42,592 nucleotides of DNA, taken from contig NW_020169330.1 in assembly GCF_000988165.1 (NCBI RefSeq), positions 1-42,592 on the forward strand, given 5' to 3'. Below the pieces are notes generated by a model. The model searched no databases, was not told the DNA's origin, and saw only the letters and a program-made list of their open reading frames with translations. The stretch's first letter is position 1. Each line of letters begins with the position of its first letter. Position numbers and translations under genes: made by a program. This document shows positions 29,626 to 38,637 of the stretch, piece after piece. Origin of the DNA: Vairimorpha ceranae. Lineage: Eukaryota > Microsporidia > Nosematidae.

Positions 29626-29825
29626 AAGAGAAGTATAGTTTTTAAATTTTTAGATTCTTTACTAGATTGAAAAATGTTATAAAAAAAAATTATTTGATAC
29701 TAAACAACAATAAATGAATGGAGTAATTGATTTATATTGTAATCTAACAAAAATTTCTTGTTTTAAATAATAGATGCGCAATAGTATACAAATGTAAAGA
29801 ATAATAACTTTGTACTGTAATCTTT
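29626..29825. other. Remainder of the spacer downstream of 29,826-30,722
   Basis: AT-rich sequence between the minisatellite and the next stop codon. No feature is seen. Confidence 0.5.
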
Positions 29826-30722
29826 TTAATGTACACATTCTATAAGTATTTTTTTTCCATTGACTTGAAATTTATAAGTAAAAATAAATCTAGTGCCAAA
29901 TTTAAAAAAATCATTAGAATTCAATAAAAACTCGCTAAAACACACACCGCCAGTAATTAAAATAGAGTCTTTAAAAGGCTGCGTTAGATCTTTTGTAAAA
30001 ACATAAGGAAAGTTTATATGTGAAATATTACAGTTTTTTATAACATTAAGTTTCTTAAGGTAGCTCAAAAGACTTTCTTGATACATTTTAGCTACTTCGT
30101 ATAACGGCCTATTTAATAAATTATTTTTATTAAAAAAGGTAGTAAAATGATCTTTTAATAGTTCTAATGTTTTATCACACTTTTCTTTATAAATTGTATT
30201 ATGTATAGTTCCAATATAAGAATGGCTTACTTTGTATTCCTTAAAATTTTTACAATGGCGGGTTCTAATATTAAATTCATAATAAGATGTATTTAATGCA
30301 TATCTATGTATTTTTTTATAGGCATTTATAAGAAGATTAAAATTACTAGGTGATATTAAATTATGTGTAAAATACACAACTTGTACTCCCTTATTCAATA
30401 AATCTGAGTAATGTACTAATCCTTCTTTATCTATAAAAAAATAAAAAGAATGTGACTTTGTAAAAGGTTCATGTATAAGCTTATTATTCTTACGTTTAAT
30501 AATAGAAAGACCTTTTCTTTTAACTTGATATCTAAATATACTGCTAGTGTTATCACTTACTACAAAACATATATCATTTCTTAATATAGATTCCAATTCC
30601 TTAACTACAAAATTTGAATAATTTTTACAAATTGGTGATAAATAATATTCACACAGTGCTAAAGGTCTATCATCTAATTCTTTTTTAACGGAAAGTAACA
30701 GAAATAGTAAGTTGAGAAACAT
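29826..30722 (-). CDS. Unknown protein with signal peptide
   Basis: The protein has 298 residues and starts at the ATG at 30,722, with CCCC 3 nt upstream. The N-terminus MFLNLLFLLLSVKKELDD is a likely signal peptide and no other membrane segment is clear. Cysteines are scattered (LCEYYLSPIC near the N-terminus, CVH at the very end). Aromatic residues and Asn/Lys are abundant. No domain is recognised. The product is probably secreted or ER-lumenal. It lies between the Sec1-like and P5A ATPase genes on the same strand. Confidence 0.8.
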   Translation of the reverse strand: MFLNLLFLLLSVKKELDDRPLALCEYYLSPICKNYSNFVVKELESILRNDICFVVSDNTSSIFRYQVKRKGLSIIKRKNNKLIHEPFTKSHSFYFFIDKEGLVHYSDLLNKGVQVVYFTHNLISPSNFNLLINAYKKIHRYALNTSYYEFNIRTRHCKNFKEYKVSHSYIGTIHNTIYKEKCDKTLELLKDHFTTFFNKNNLLNRPLYEVAKMYQESLLSYLKKLNVIKNCNISHINFPYVFTKDLTQPFKDSILITGGVCFSEFLLNSNDFFKFGTRFIFTYKFQVNGKKILIECVH

Positions 30723-31367
30723 AGAGGGGTGAAAAAATGAAGTAAAATATTGCTTATAAAAAAATATTTATATTTTAATGCCTATAAATTAACTTTAAAT
30801 ACTAAAGGGGTTGATATATAAAATAACATAAATTAGTAAATAATTGTTATCAAAATATTAAATTTTTTATAAATTAGTAAATAATTTAGAAATTGTTTTT
30901 ATTTTAAATGTTTACATCAAAATTGTAGAAATTATTTCATTCTTCACTACAATATTTCAACTTCCTTATTTTTTTTTCAAAATACTAAAATTTTAAATAT
31001 CATTTTTAAAAATAAAAAACAAAACATTAAACGGGAATATAATACAATTTATAAATAAACTTGTGCTGTTTTATATTTTAAAAAAACACAATAAAATAAT
31101 TTTAAAAATATCTAAAAAAGTTAATTAACACCTGTTCATTCAATCAAAAATCAAAATAATATTATCAAAGTTAATAAAACTTTTTGTTTTTTACATTTAA
31201 CAAAACTAACTGTAAGACAGTAAAGATGTAGAAATGTCAATCAACAGTATTGGGTTGATGGCTTTAAATGTCTGTTATATAAATAATAATTATTAAAAAA
31301 CCCATGTTTTATGCCAGCACTAACAACTTTAAATTAATACAAGTATATAAACTAATTAATTTTTTAA
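30723..31367. other. Intergenic with a 97-bp element shared with 40,507-40,606
   Basis: Mostly AT-rich. The motif aaattagtaaataattt is repeated near 30,832 and 30,877. The segment 31,216-31,312 has an inverted second copy 9.3 kb away (listed separately). Confidence 0.6.
31216..31312 (+). repeat. 97-bp element, copy A (inverted partner at 40,507-40,606)
   Basis: It aligns almost base for base with the reverse complement of 40,507-40,606 from gacagtaaagatgtag to cccatgttttat, with two single-base gaps. A small hairpin atcaac...gttgat is present; in copy B it becomes atcagc...gttgat, still pairable through G-U. Both copies end in acccATGTTTTAT, which looks like a local start signal, but no open frame follows. 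Confidence 0.9.
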
Positions 31368-34361
31368 TTAAATCATAAACAACCTAAAACATATCTTTTC
31401 AATAAAAAAACAAACACCAAGATCAGTTATAATAACAAACAGTAAAAAGCTTTTTAGACTATCTAGCGAAATAACTTCCATCATACTAGAAAATTCTTCA
31501 TTTACATCAAATAAAATATAAAAAATAATTCCGTACAACAGACATAAACAACCCATTAACTTTCTATTTTCTACCAAACTTTCTCTAAAAGGTCTTCCAA
31601 TATAATTTACTAAGAATGTAGATATCTGTTGAGATGTACTTAGTAAAAATAAAGCAGTGTTAGTTACACTAGGTTTAAATTTTTCTTCGTAGACAATAGT
31701 CTCAACACATTTTAACCTTTTTAGAACTATTAAATACGAAAAAATATGAACTATTACTTGTAAAAAAATAGAAAGCATCATGTACTTGCTGAAAATTGTA
31801 GTCAATGGCCTCTTTTTACTAATTTCTTTAAGTGGAACATTTTTAGACAAAAATGTAAAAGCAAGAGCGACTAATAATCCTGAAACTACTAATTGATATT
31901 CGCCATATCTTATTCCCATACAATCTAAAACGGAAAGAGAAAATGCATTGACTAGGGAATTAAGAGCTAAAATTTTGTACATCTGTATCGTAGTAACTAA
32001 TGCACTTCTGCCTTGTCTAATCACATTTAAAATACATTCTAAAGATTTGGTTTTAGCTGTAAAAGGTGCAGCTACACTTGCATCACCCATTTTTATTTGT
32101 GTTTGGTCGTTCATTTCACCTGCTATCTTCTGTAACAGTGCTTGTTTAGGCGTAGAATGTTCTTTTATAACAATTTTAGGTTTCGTACTTATTTGTGCCT
32201 CTACCAATGCTACACCTATGTGTGCAGATTTTAATGCACCAACGTCATTAGTACCATCTCCACACATTAAAGTGAAATAGCCCTTTTTATTGTATCTCTC
32301 TAGAATTTTTTCTTTATGTTCAGGATCTGCTCGTGCAAATACCTTATATTGCTCAAATATATCTAAACTTAAGACTTTATCAATATCTTTTCCTTCTACT
32401 CCGACTTTATCGTCGTCTGAATTTATAATGCCAAGTTTTCTAGCAACAGCCAGCGCTGTCAAAATATTATCACCAGTAATCATAACTACTTTATGTCCAC
32501 TATTTTGTAAATCGGAAATAGTCTCCTTTGCATGTTCTTTAATTTTACAATCAAACAAAATAAATCCAGCAAAATGTAAATTTTCTTCTACTTCTGCTCT
32601 ATTAAACGGTGTTCGCTTTTTAAAAGGTTTATGTGCCAGTGCAATTACTCTGTAGCCATTTTTCGCATAATCTTCATAATCATCATAGCAATCAGGCACA
32701 GTTACTAAATAATTTTTTATAACTTCGGGTGCCCCTTTCATAGATACGTATGTCTCCTTATTACATTCGTAGACAACTGTCATTCTTTTCAACTCTGATG
32801 AAAATAAAAATTTCTTTTTAATTGTATATTTATACTGAAATGTCTTATTTGTAGTGTCGATAAAAAGTTTATCTAACACAGCAAAATCTTCTGATAATGT
32901 AATATTATTTGACTTTAGTACAATCTTGTTCATATATTCATATATCGCAACTTCTTGCGGGTCTCCTGTAATCTTGTTATCTAAATTAATAAGCGTATTA
33001 CAAGTTCTTAAAACGTCGGCTGTAAAAGGTGTAGTAAACTTAATTTGACTAACATCAAGTGCTGTTTCAGTGAGTGTACCGGTTTTATCAAAGCAACACA
33101 CATTAACTTTACCAGCGTATGGTATTCTAAAAGGCTCAAGACAAAAAATGCCCAGTTCTTTAAGTGCAGATACACACGAATTTACCGCCATACTTAATTC
33201 TAAAGGCAATTCTGTAGGAACAACGTTAGTAATAATTAATATACATTCTAAAAAAACTTTATAACCAGATTTACCCATTTTCAGTCCTTCTTTACATGTA
33301 TAAATAGCGGCAACTAAAGCAAATACTAGTAGCATTCCTATGAAACCAAAAGCTTCAATATCGTTGACTGTTATTTCTTCATTACACATCATTTTTTTAA
33401 TTAATTTACCTTGAACCGTATCAAATCCCGTATTAAGTACAAAACATTCAATAACATTATTGTCTAATTTAATTATCTCGGTACCAGCAAATAAAACATG
33501 CTTTTTATCTTTTTCAAAATCAAAAATACGCTGATCTTCTACTTCTACAATATCTTCCTTTGTTAATGGCACAGACTCGCCAGTTAATATTGCTTCATTT
33601 ACAGCACAAGCGCCTCGTAACAACAATAAATCACACGGCACTTTAATACAACTTTTGATTCTAATAATATTTCCCGGAATTATATCGTAAGAATCAATTT
33701 GTTTTATACCCTTTTCAGTACTAAGATCTATCTTAACTGTCTTATGATTCATTGTTTTAAACTGTTTCATAATAATAATTCGTTGAAACACAAGGCCCGC
33801 TTCGACTGCTACAAGCATTATTAATGTAAATAAGGCTTGGTAAACGTATTCATCGAGACACCATAAAATACCACAAAATACCTGAAAAACAAAAAAAGGA
33901 GTAGTAGCATGTTGGCTAAACATTTTTACAAATGTAGGTGATTCTATACTAAAATAATTTTTAGGCCAGTGTTGCAAAAATCTGTCTTCCACATAAGAAT
34001 GTGTTTTATATTCAGATTTGTAAAATTTAAACCTTTTTTTAGTATCAGGCACCAATTGGATTATATTGCCTTGTTCAATTAAATATTTTGATCTATTAAA
34101 AATAAAAGTGTTTTTTGAAATTAAACAAAGCTTTCCGTTAAACAATATATGTGTCGGTTTATTAGACAAGTCAGCTGTAAATAGTATTTTTATCTTATCC
34201 GACCAGCACGTTAGTAATGAAAGAAAAATAGCAAATAATATTGTAAACAAAGGAACAACATGAAAAGAATTGGTAAGTCTAATAAGAACAGGCAATACAT
34301 AAATTGGATAGACATAAACACGTTTCCATAAAGGCCGAACTCTGTAAAAACAATTCTTCAT
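31368..34361 (-). CDS. SPF1: P5A-type cation-transporter-like ATPase (Spf1)
   Basis: An ER P-type ATPase; Spf1/ATP13A1 extracts mistargeted tail-anchored and signal helices from the ER membrane. The protein has 997 residues, a little shorter than the usual 1200. N-terminal membrane hairpin at about 20-52, then a lumen/cytosol module typical of P5A. TGES at 260-263 (actuator), the P5 membrane motif VPTELPLELSMAVN at about 381-394 (P5A usually PPELP), the phosphorylated aspartate in DKTGTLT at 425, TGDN at 629-632 and GDGTNDVGALK from 701. About six helices close the C-terminus. All catalytic motifs are intact. The start at 34,361 has CCCC 3 nt upstream and shares an 85-bp spacer with PUP3. Confidence 0.95.
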   Translation of the reverse strand: MKNCFYRVRPLWKRVYVYPIYVLPVLIRLTNSFHVVPLFTILFAIFLSLLTCWSDKIKILFTADLSNKPTHILFNGKLCLISKNTFIFNRSKYLIEQGNIIQLVPDTKKRFKFYKSEYKTHSYVEDRFLQHWPKNYFSIESPTFVKMFSQHATTPFFVFQVFCGILWCLDEYVYQALFTLIMLVAVEAGLVFQRIIIMKQFKTMNHKTVKIDLSTEKGIKQIDSYDIIPGNIIRIKSCIKVPCDLLLLRGACAVNEAILTGESVPLTKEDIVEVEDQRIFDFEKDKKHVLFAGTEIIKLDNNVIECFVLNTGFDTVQGKLIKKMMCNEEITVNDIEAFGFIGMLLVFALVAAIYTCKEGLKMGKSGYKVFLECILIITNVVPTELPLELSMAVNSCVSALKELGIFCLEPFRIPYAGKVNVCCFDKTGTLTETALDVSQIKFTTPFTADVLRTCNTLINLDNKITGDPQEVAIYEYMNKIVLKSNNITLSEDFAVLDKLFIDTTNKTFQYKYTIKKKFLFSSELKRMTVVYECNKETYVSMKGAPEVIKNYLVTVPDCYDDYEDYAKNGYRVIALAHKPFKKRTPFNRAEVEENLHFAGFILFDCKIKEHAKETISDLQNSGHKVVMITGDNILTALAVARKLGIINSDDDKVGVEGKDIDKVLSLDIFEQYKVFARADPEHKEKILERYNKKGYFTLMCGDGTNDVGALKSAHIGVALVEAQISTKPKIVIKEHSTPKQALLQKIAGEMNDQTQIKMGDASVAAPFTAKTKSLECILNVIRQGRSALVTTIQMYKILALNSLVNAFSLSVLDCMGIRYGEYQLVVSGLLVALAFTFLSKNVPLKEISKKRPLTTIFSKYMMLSIFLQVIVHIFSYLIVLKRLKCVETIVYEEKFKPSVTNTALFLLSTSQQISTFLVNYIGRPFRESLVENRKLMGCLCLLYGIIFYILFDVNEEFSSMMEVISLDSLKSFLLFVIITDLGVCFFIEKICFRLFMI

Positions 34362-34446
34362 TTAGGGGTAAAAATTACACAAGATTATAGTAAACATTTA
34401 GATATTTATATAATTTACCTAAAATTTAGAATTTTTGTAACCCTTA
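34362..34446. promoter_or_regulatory. 85-bp bidirectional promoter, SPF1/PUP3
   Basis: The two genes start 85 bp apart in opposite directions. Each has its own C-run: CCCC on the minus strand at 34,365-34,368 and CCC on the plus strand at 34,441-34,443. The rest is A/T. Shared control of an ER dislocase and a proteasome subunit is plausible but inferred. Confidence 0.7.
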
Positions 34447-35064
34447 ATGAGCGATATTGCTGAATATTATGGTGGATCAATTTTAGCAATGATAGGAAAG
34501 TCTTCTGTGTCTATTGTAACAGACAAAAGGCTAGGAGCAGGTCCTATATCTGTCGGTAAAAACTTTACTAAAGTGTATACATTAAATAACAGATTATTTT
34601 TTGGTTTTACTGGATTGGTCTCAGATGCTGAAATTTTATATAAAAAAATTCGGAAGAACTACAATTTATTTGTACAAGATAACAAGCGAGACATGGAGCC
34701 TTCTGAATTAAGTAATTTAATTTCTTTTATATTATATCAGAAAAGGCTACAGCCTTATTACGTTTCGACAATAGTTTGCGGAATTACTTCTGACAACAAA
34801 CCATATGCTTCTAGTATGGATTGTATAGGAGCAATGAAAGAAACTGATGAATTTGCAACAGTCGGTACTGCTAGTAACAATTTAATGGGGTTATCTGAAG
34901 CATTATTTTACGCTGATATGGAAGATGAAGATCTTTTTACAACATCAGTACAAGTTTTTCTGAATTCATCTGACAGGGATACTTTTGGGGGAATGGGATT
35001 TGAGTGTTTTTTAATTAATCACGAAGGCTATAAAAAGAGAGAATTTGTAGGAAGATGCGATTAA
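34447..35064 (+). CDS. PUP3: 20S proteasome subunit beta-3 (Pup3)
   Basis: A structural, non-catalytic beta subunit of the 20S core. The protein has 205 residues, equal to the family. It opens MSDIAEYYGGSILAMIGKSS, matching the beta-3 start (S-x-x-x-YNGGA-x-x-A-x-x-G), followed by SIVTDKRLG, RLFFGFTGLVSDAE, LYQKRLQPYYVSTIVCG, SSMDCIGAMKETDEFATVGT and a C-terminal FGGMGFECFLI. There is no catalytic N-terminal threonine, as expected. The start at 34,447 has CCC 3 nt upstream. Confidence 0.95.
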   Translation: MSDIAEYYGGSILAMIGKSSVSIVTDKRLGAGPISVGKNFTKVYTLNNRLFFGFTGLVSDAEILYKKIRKNYNLFVQDNKRDMEPSELSNLISFILYQKRLQPYYVSTIVCGITSDNKPYASSMDCIGAMKETDEFATVGTASNNLMGLSEALFYADMEDEDLFTTSVQVFLNSSDRDTFGGMGFECFLINHEGYKKREFVGRCD

Positions 35065-35114
35065 TAAATAGTTTTACAAATGTAATTGATGTATTGTTTT
35101 TTATATATTATTTA

Positions 35115-35117
35115 CCC
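35115..35117 (+). promoter_or_regulatory. CCC start signal that fixes the start at 35,119
   Basis: The sequence reads tttaccctATG. An open frame extends 33 bp upstream, but its only starts there are non-ATG or lie before the signal. Confidence 0.65.
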
Positions 35118-35118
35118 T

Positions 35119-35847
35119 ATGAATCTCAAAGAAGAAATTGTTAAAGTTTTAAATAATAGACCAATTAATAATCTTTTTCCTTATATTACATTGGATTTTA
35201 ATGATTTTGAAAATCTTGATTGCAATGATTTTTTACTTTTGTGTATTTCCATCGTTAATGCAAAATTTTATGAACAAAATAATAAAAAGGAAGAAAGTAT
35301 AGCTGAATACACAAATTTTATTTTTTACATAGATGATATTTTCTGTTTAGATAATGAATCTAAAAATAACAAAAAAATTGCACGACTTTCTAAAATTTAC
35401 TCTAATGTGAAATGTAATAAAAATATTAGTAGAACAGATAAAATTTATATGTATAACATAAAAAAAAGTTTTAAGTTTCATTTTATTGATTGGGAAGATC
35501 AAGAGTGGTTACTATCGCTATTAGAATATTTTTATATTTTAAGTATAGAAAATATATATTTTCTACAGCTTGAATTATCATTTCAAGAGATTAAAAAAGA
35601 ACATTCTCCTGTACAAGCCAAAATAGTTAAACGAAATGATTTACTTACTAATAGAATAAAACCTAAATACGCATTGGAAGAATTTGGTGAAAAATTATCA
35701 AAAAAAATAGAAGAAAGAATGAAAATAAAGGCACCAGTTGCTAATGAAACAAAAGACGAAGAAGTAGATATTTCTGTTTTAAGAAAAAATGACGAGCTTA
35801 AAGATCAAAAGCACAATACAAGAGGAAATACTGACAATGTAAGCTAA
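35119..35847 (+). CDS. Probable TAP42/alpha4-like phosphatase regulator
   Basis: TAP42/alpha4 binds PP2A-type catalytic subunits and links them to TOR signalling. The protein has 242 residues, shorter than the 350 of yeast Tap42. What can be seen is an all-helical N-terminal domain, a central segment with R-x-x-K-I-x-x-Y (ISRTDKIYMYNIKK), a helical stretch WLLSLLEYFYILSIENIYF followed by QLELSFQEIKKE like the family LxxL-x-E-x-x-x-I block, and a C-terminal motif KYALEEFGEKLSKKIEER resembling the family MTLEEFxExE. The match is by pattern only; another helical regulator is possible. The start is fixed by CCC at 35,115. It lies 54 bp after PUP3 on the same strand. Confidence 0.6.
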   Translation: MNLKEEIVKVLNNRPINNLFPYITLDFNDFENLDCNDFLLLCISIVNAKFYEQNNKKEESIAEYTNFIFYIDDIFCLDNESKNNKKIARLSKIYSNVKCNKNISRTDKIYMYNIKKSFKFHFIDWEDQEWLLSLLEYFYILSIENIYFLQLELSFQEIKKEHSPVQAKIVKRNDLLTNRIKPKYALEEFGEKLSKKIEERMKIKAPVANETKDEEVDISVLRKNDELKDQKHNTRGNTDNVS

Positions 35848-35877
35848 TACCATAAAAAAATTAAAAATTTTAAAAAT

Positions 35878-36117
35878 TTATTTATTACTTCCTTCTGTAC
35901 TTTCAGAAACACTCTCACTTTCACTTTCACTAGCACTAGCACTTTCGCTATAAACGCCACCAGTACCACTTGAATTATTCCCCGTGGAACAACTTCCCTC
36001 ACTACTACTTGATGTATCATCATTCATATACTCATCATCATCCTCTTCTTCTGCAGATCCCTTTTCGTACTGCTCATTTTCAATAATTTCGTCTTTATTG
36101 ATTTTTTTAGCTGGCAT
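35878..36117 (-). CDS. Small acidic serine-rich protein
   Basis: The protein has 79 residues, starting at the ATG at 36,117 with CCCC 6 nt upstream. The N-terminus is basic (MPAKKINKDE), then an acidic run (EEEDDDEY), then a Ser/Gly/Asn-rich part and Ser-Glu/Ser-Ala dipeptide repeats (SESASASESESES). It is low-complexity and probably disordered. Ser-Glu runs are typical casein-kinase-2 sites. No family can be named. Its stop is only 30 bp from the stop of the convergent TAP42-like gene. The proper start signal and intact frame favour a real gene. Confidence 0.7.
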   Translation of the reverse strand: MPAKKINKDEIIENEQYEKGSAEEEDDDEYMNDDTSSSSEGSCSTGNNSSGTGGVYSESASASESESESVSESTEGSNK

Positions 36118-36593
36118 TCTTAAGGGGACGAAAATAAAAAATTTAAAAAATAAAATAGAGATATAAAATTATTAAGGCGCCTAAAACTTAAATTCAATAA
36201 TAGAATTAAACATTTTGTAGATTTAAAATAAGCTAAGGATTTTTTATAAATTGATATATGCAAATTTGATAGGAAAATATAAAGTTTACAAAAAGATGAA
36301 CATGTTCTGTTTACCCTTTTATCAAATTAAAATATTTTCGTAATAATTTTTTTTATTTATTTTATATCAAATTTAAATATTTATTTTTTTGATCAAAAAT
36401 TTATATTAAAACATATTTTCTACAAAAATTTTAAATACATTTACCAAAATAATATGAATTTATAAACCTGTTATAGCACATTATGTAAACTATTTTACAT
36501 TAAAATTTATTATTTCTATAATTTAGAAATTTAGCTAGAAAATACAAAACTTTAATCAAATTTTCTTATAAAGAAATTTTTATAAAACCAGTC
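36118..36593. other. Intergenic, nothing recognised
   Basis: 475 bp of extremely AT-rich sequence. Apart from the CCCC signal at 36,124-36,127 of the neighbouring gene, no feature is seen. Confidence 0.55.
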
Positions 36594-37733
36594 TTATATG
36601 TAATTTGGTAGATCTTTAATTTCTAAATGAATACATTGATCAATAAAATTGCAATAGACTAATAACTCTATTTTTTTTGATGTTTCGAATCTTGACAACA
36701 TAGCCCGTGCCACTTCATTTTTTGCTAGCAAAACGAATTCTCCACTATCGTCACGCACAAGATATTTTACAACAAAAAATCTTTCAGGTGGAGAATTACA
36801 TTCACATTTAAACAAAGATTCTTCTTGCGCTTTTTTACATTTAATACACACATCGATGTAATAACCCTGAAATGGATGATGTCTTAATATTTTTACTTGT
36901 ATTTTATAATATCCAGGTTTTTTAATTTCGTTTATTAGTTTTAGCTCAATAGAACTGTATACATTTTCTGAGAAAGAAATAACTTTATCAGCTAGAAAAT
37001 TAGATCGAGCTTTAATTTCTTTTATAACATTAATATCAGTTATTTCTGTTATTTTTGATAAAGGAGAATCAGATAAATCTGCAGATATTTTTGATACATC
37101 TACCTTTACTTTTAGATTTTCAAGATTATAAAAAGAATTGATAACCAAAGACACAGCTACCTTAGATATGTTATCCCAAGTCTTAACATACAATACCATA
37201 TTATTGGTGTAATAAGCCTTATTTTTAGTTAATTGAATTAATGGATTAACAGTATAATCGATAAACCCAAGTATTACCAGATTTTTACTCTCTTTTTGTT
37301 TATAAATTAATTTACCATTAAATTTAATATATTCTGTCACTTGAAGATCTTTAATACATTTTAAAGAATGTTGTAAACTATTATACGTATTCTTTTTAAT
37401 ATTGTTACTATCTTGTATTTTTTTTATACTTCCTTTTTTGTCTAAAATGTACAGATCTAATTTAAAGTGCTTTATTCCACAAATTGAAATTGTCTCACCC
37501 AAATTAAAGCAATCTTTATGAATGGCTTTAGGACTGAATATTTTTACAAAAATATAATCATCTGATGGATCATCTTGTACTTTTAGAGTCATAACTAAAT
37601 CTTCTCCTTTAGTTTGCCGCCATGGATAAATTTCTAATATTTTACATAATATGTTGTAGCTTTGTCCTGTAGTTAAATTACGAATCTTAGTAAATACGAT
37701 TGAAGCATTATTTTGTGGCTGGTGATCGTCCAT
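36594..37733 (-). CDS. OB-fold single-strand DNA-binding protein, POT1/RPA-like
   Basis: The protein has 379 residues. The first 110 (YNILCKILEIYPWRQT, then GEDLVMTLKVQDDPSDDYIF, then GETISICGIKHFKL) follow the Telo_bind/POT1 OB1 pattern: a strand, a PP/PW turn, K/G-x-D ... I/L-x-D, then GD/GE before the next strand. The C-terminal third holds CIKCKKAQ...FKCEC, a Cys4-like cluster inside another probable OB domain followed by VRDDSGEFVLLAKNEVARAM, a pattern shared with POT1 OB3 and the RPA large-subunit C-domain. A telomere cap role is favoured, RPA-like is the alternative. The start is the ATG at 37,733; CCC lies 9 nt upstream, and the TTG at 37,736 is rejected. Confidence 0.65.
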   Translation of the reverse strand: MDDHQPQNNASIVFTKIRNLTTGQSYNILCKILEIYPWRQTKGEDLVMTLKVQDDPSDDYIFVKIFSPKAIHKDCFNLGETISICGIKHFKLDLYILDKKGSIKKIQDSNNIKKNTYNSLQHSLKCIKDLQVTEYIKFNGKLIYKQKESKNLVILGFIDYTVNPLIQLTKNKAYYTNNMVLYVKTWDNISKVAVSLVINSFYNLENLKVKVDVSKISADLSDSPLSKITEITDINVIKEIKARSNFLADKVISFSENVYSSIELKLINEIKKPGYYKIQVKILRHHPFQGYYIDVCIKCKKAQEESLFKCECNSPPERFFVVKYLVRDDSGEFVLLAKNEVARAMLSRFETSKKIELLVYCNFIDQCIHLEIKDLPNYI

Positions 37734-37742
37734 CAAAAATAA

Positions 37743-37745
37743 GGG
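37743..37745 (-). promoter_or_regulatory. CCC start signal of the OB-fold gene
   Basis: The minus strand reads agcccttatttttgATG. Confidence 0.6.
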
Positions 37746-37967
37746 CTAGTAAAGAAAAGAATATGTTTAGAAGATTATAATCTATAATATTGACTTTAAA
37801 AAATAAAGCATTTTAGACATAATAAATAACTAAATTAAATTTATGATTCACATATAGTATAGATTTAATTTATTTTTTAGATTAAAATATTTGAATTATT
37901 TAAGTTTACAATATAACACTTTAAAAAACAAAAAACACTATTTTAATATAAAAATAATAAATAAATA

Positions 37968-38381
37968 CTACAAATATTTATCAAAAAGTTGTGTAAATAA
38001 AAACACGAATTCGACATGAACATCATTCAAAATCATAAAGTCAATAATTTTTGGTCCACCATCTTTTAGTACCCAATAATTAATACCATACAAAAGTTTA
38101 GCTGCTTCTCCTTTATTCGTTTCATTCCAATCTTCTTTCCCTAAAACTAAATGACTCAAATTGTTAAACAATACCTTAAGATCTTTATTTTCTAAACCTT
38201 TCTTTTCTGTATTTTTTATTAATTGAAAGTTATTAGTAAGAATTTCAAGTAAGTCTTGTTTTATAACATTAGTCTTTTTGTTATTAAAAGGTGGATCTAT
38301 AACTTCCATGCGGTAGAAATCTGCAATACAAATATCAAAGACATTTTGAGTTAATTTTACACATTTTTTATCTAAAGACAT
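37968..38381 (-). CDS. Small unknown protein
   Basis: The protein has 137 residues, predicted mostly helical, without signal peptide or membrane segment. The start is the ATG at 38,381, with CCCC 8 nt upstream. It contains DPPFNNKK near residue 29 and ends in FLFTQLFDKYL. No motif I recognise. It sits between the OB-fold gene and the coiled-coil gene on the same strand, with spacers of about 235-255 bp. Confidence 0.75.
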   Translation of the reverse strand: MSLDKKCVKLTQNVFDICIADFYRMEVIDPPFNNKKTNVIKQDLLEILTNNFQLIKNTEKKGLENKDLKVLFNNLSHLVLGKEDWNETNKGEAAKLLYGINYWVLKDGGPKIIDFMILNDVHVEFVFLFTQLFDKYL

Positions 38382-38637
38382 AATAAATAGGGGATTTAAA
38401 TTTTTTGGAAAGCTTTATAAATTATAAAGAAAAATTTAAACAATTTAATGCATGCTGTATGTTTAAAAGATGCTAGTATATAAATGGTTATATAACTTTT
38501 TATAAACTATATTTACAATAAAAAATTTTGTATAAGGCAAAAAAACTTAGACAAGCAATAGTTAGATGTAATTTATAATAAAAACCAATAACACTTATTT
38601 AAAATTTATAAATAACTATTTTATTACAAATCTTTTA

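Noticed and set aside
31948..34263. Five plus-strand frames inside the SPF1 gene
   Set aside because: Antisense shadows; the minus-strand frame has all P-type ATPase motifs.
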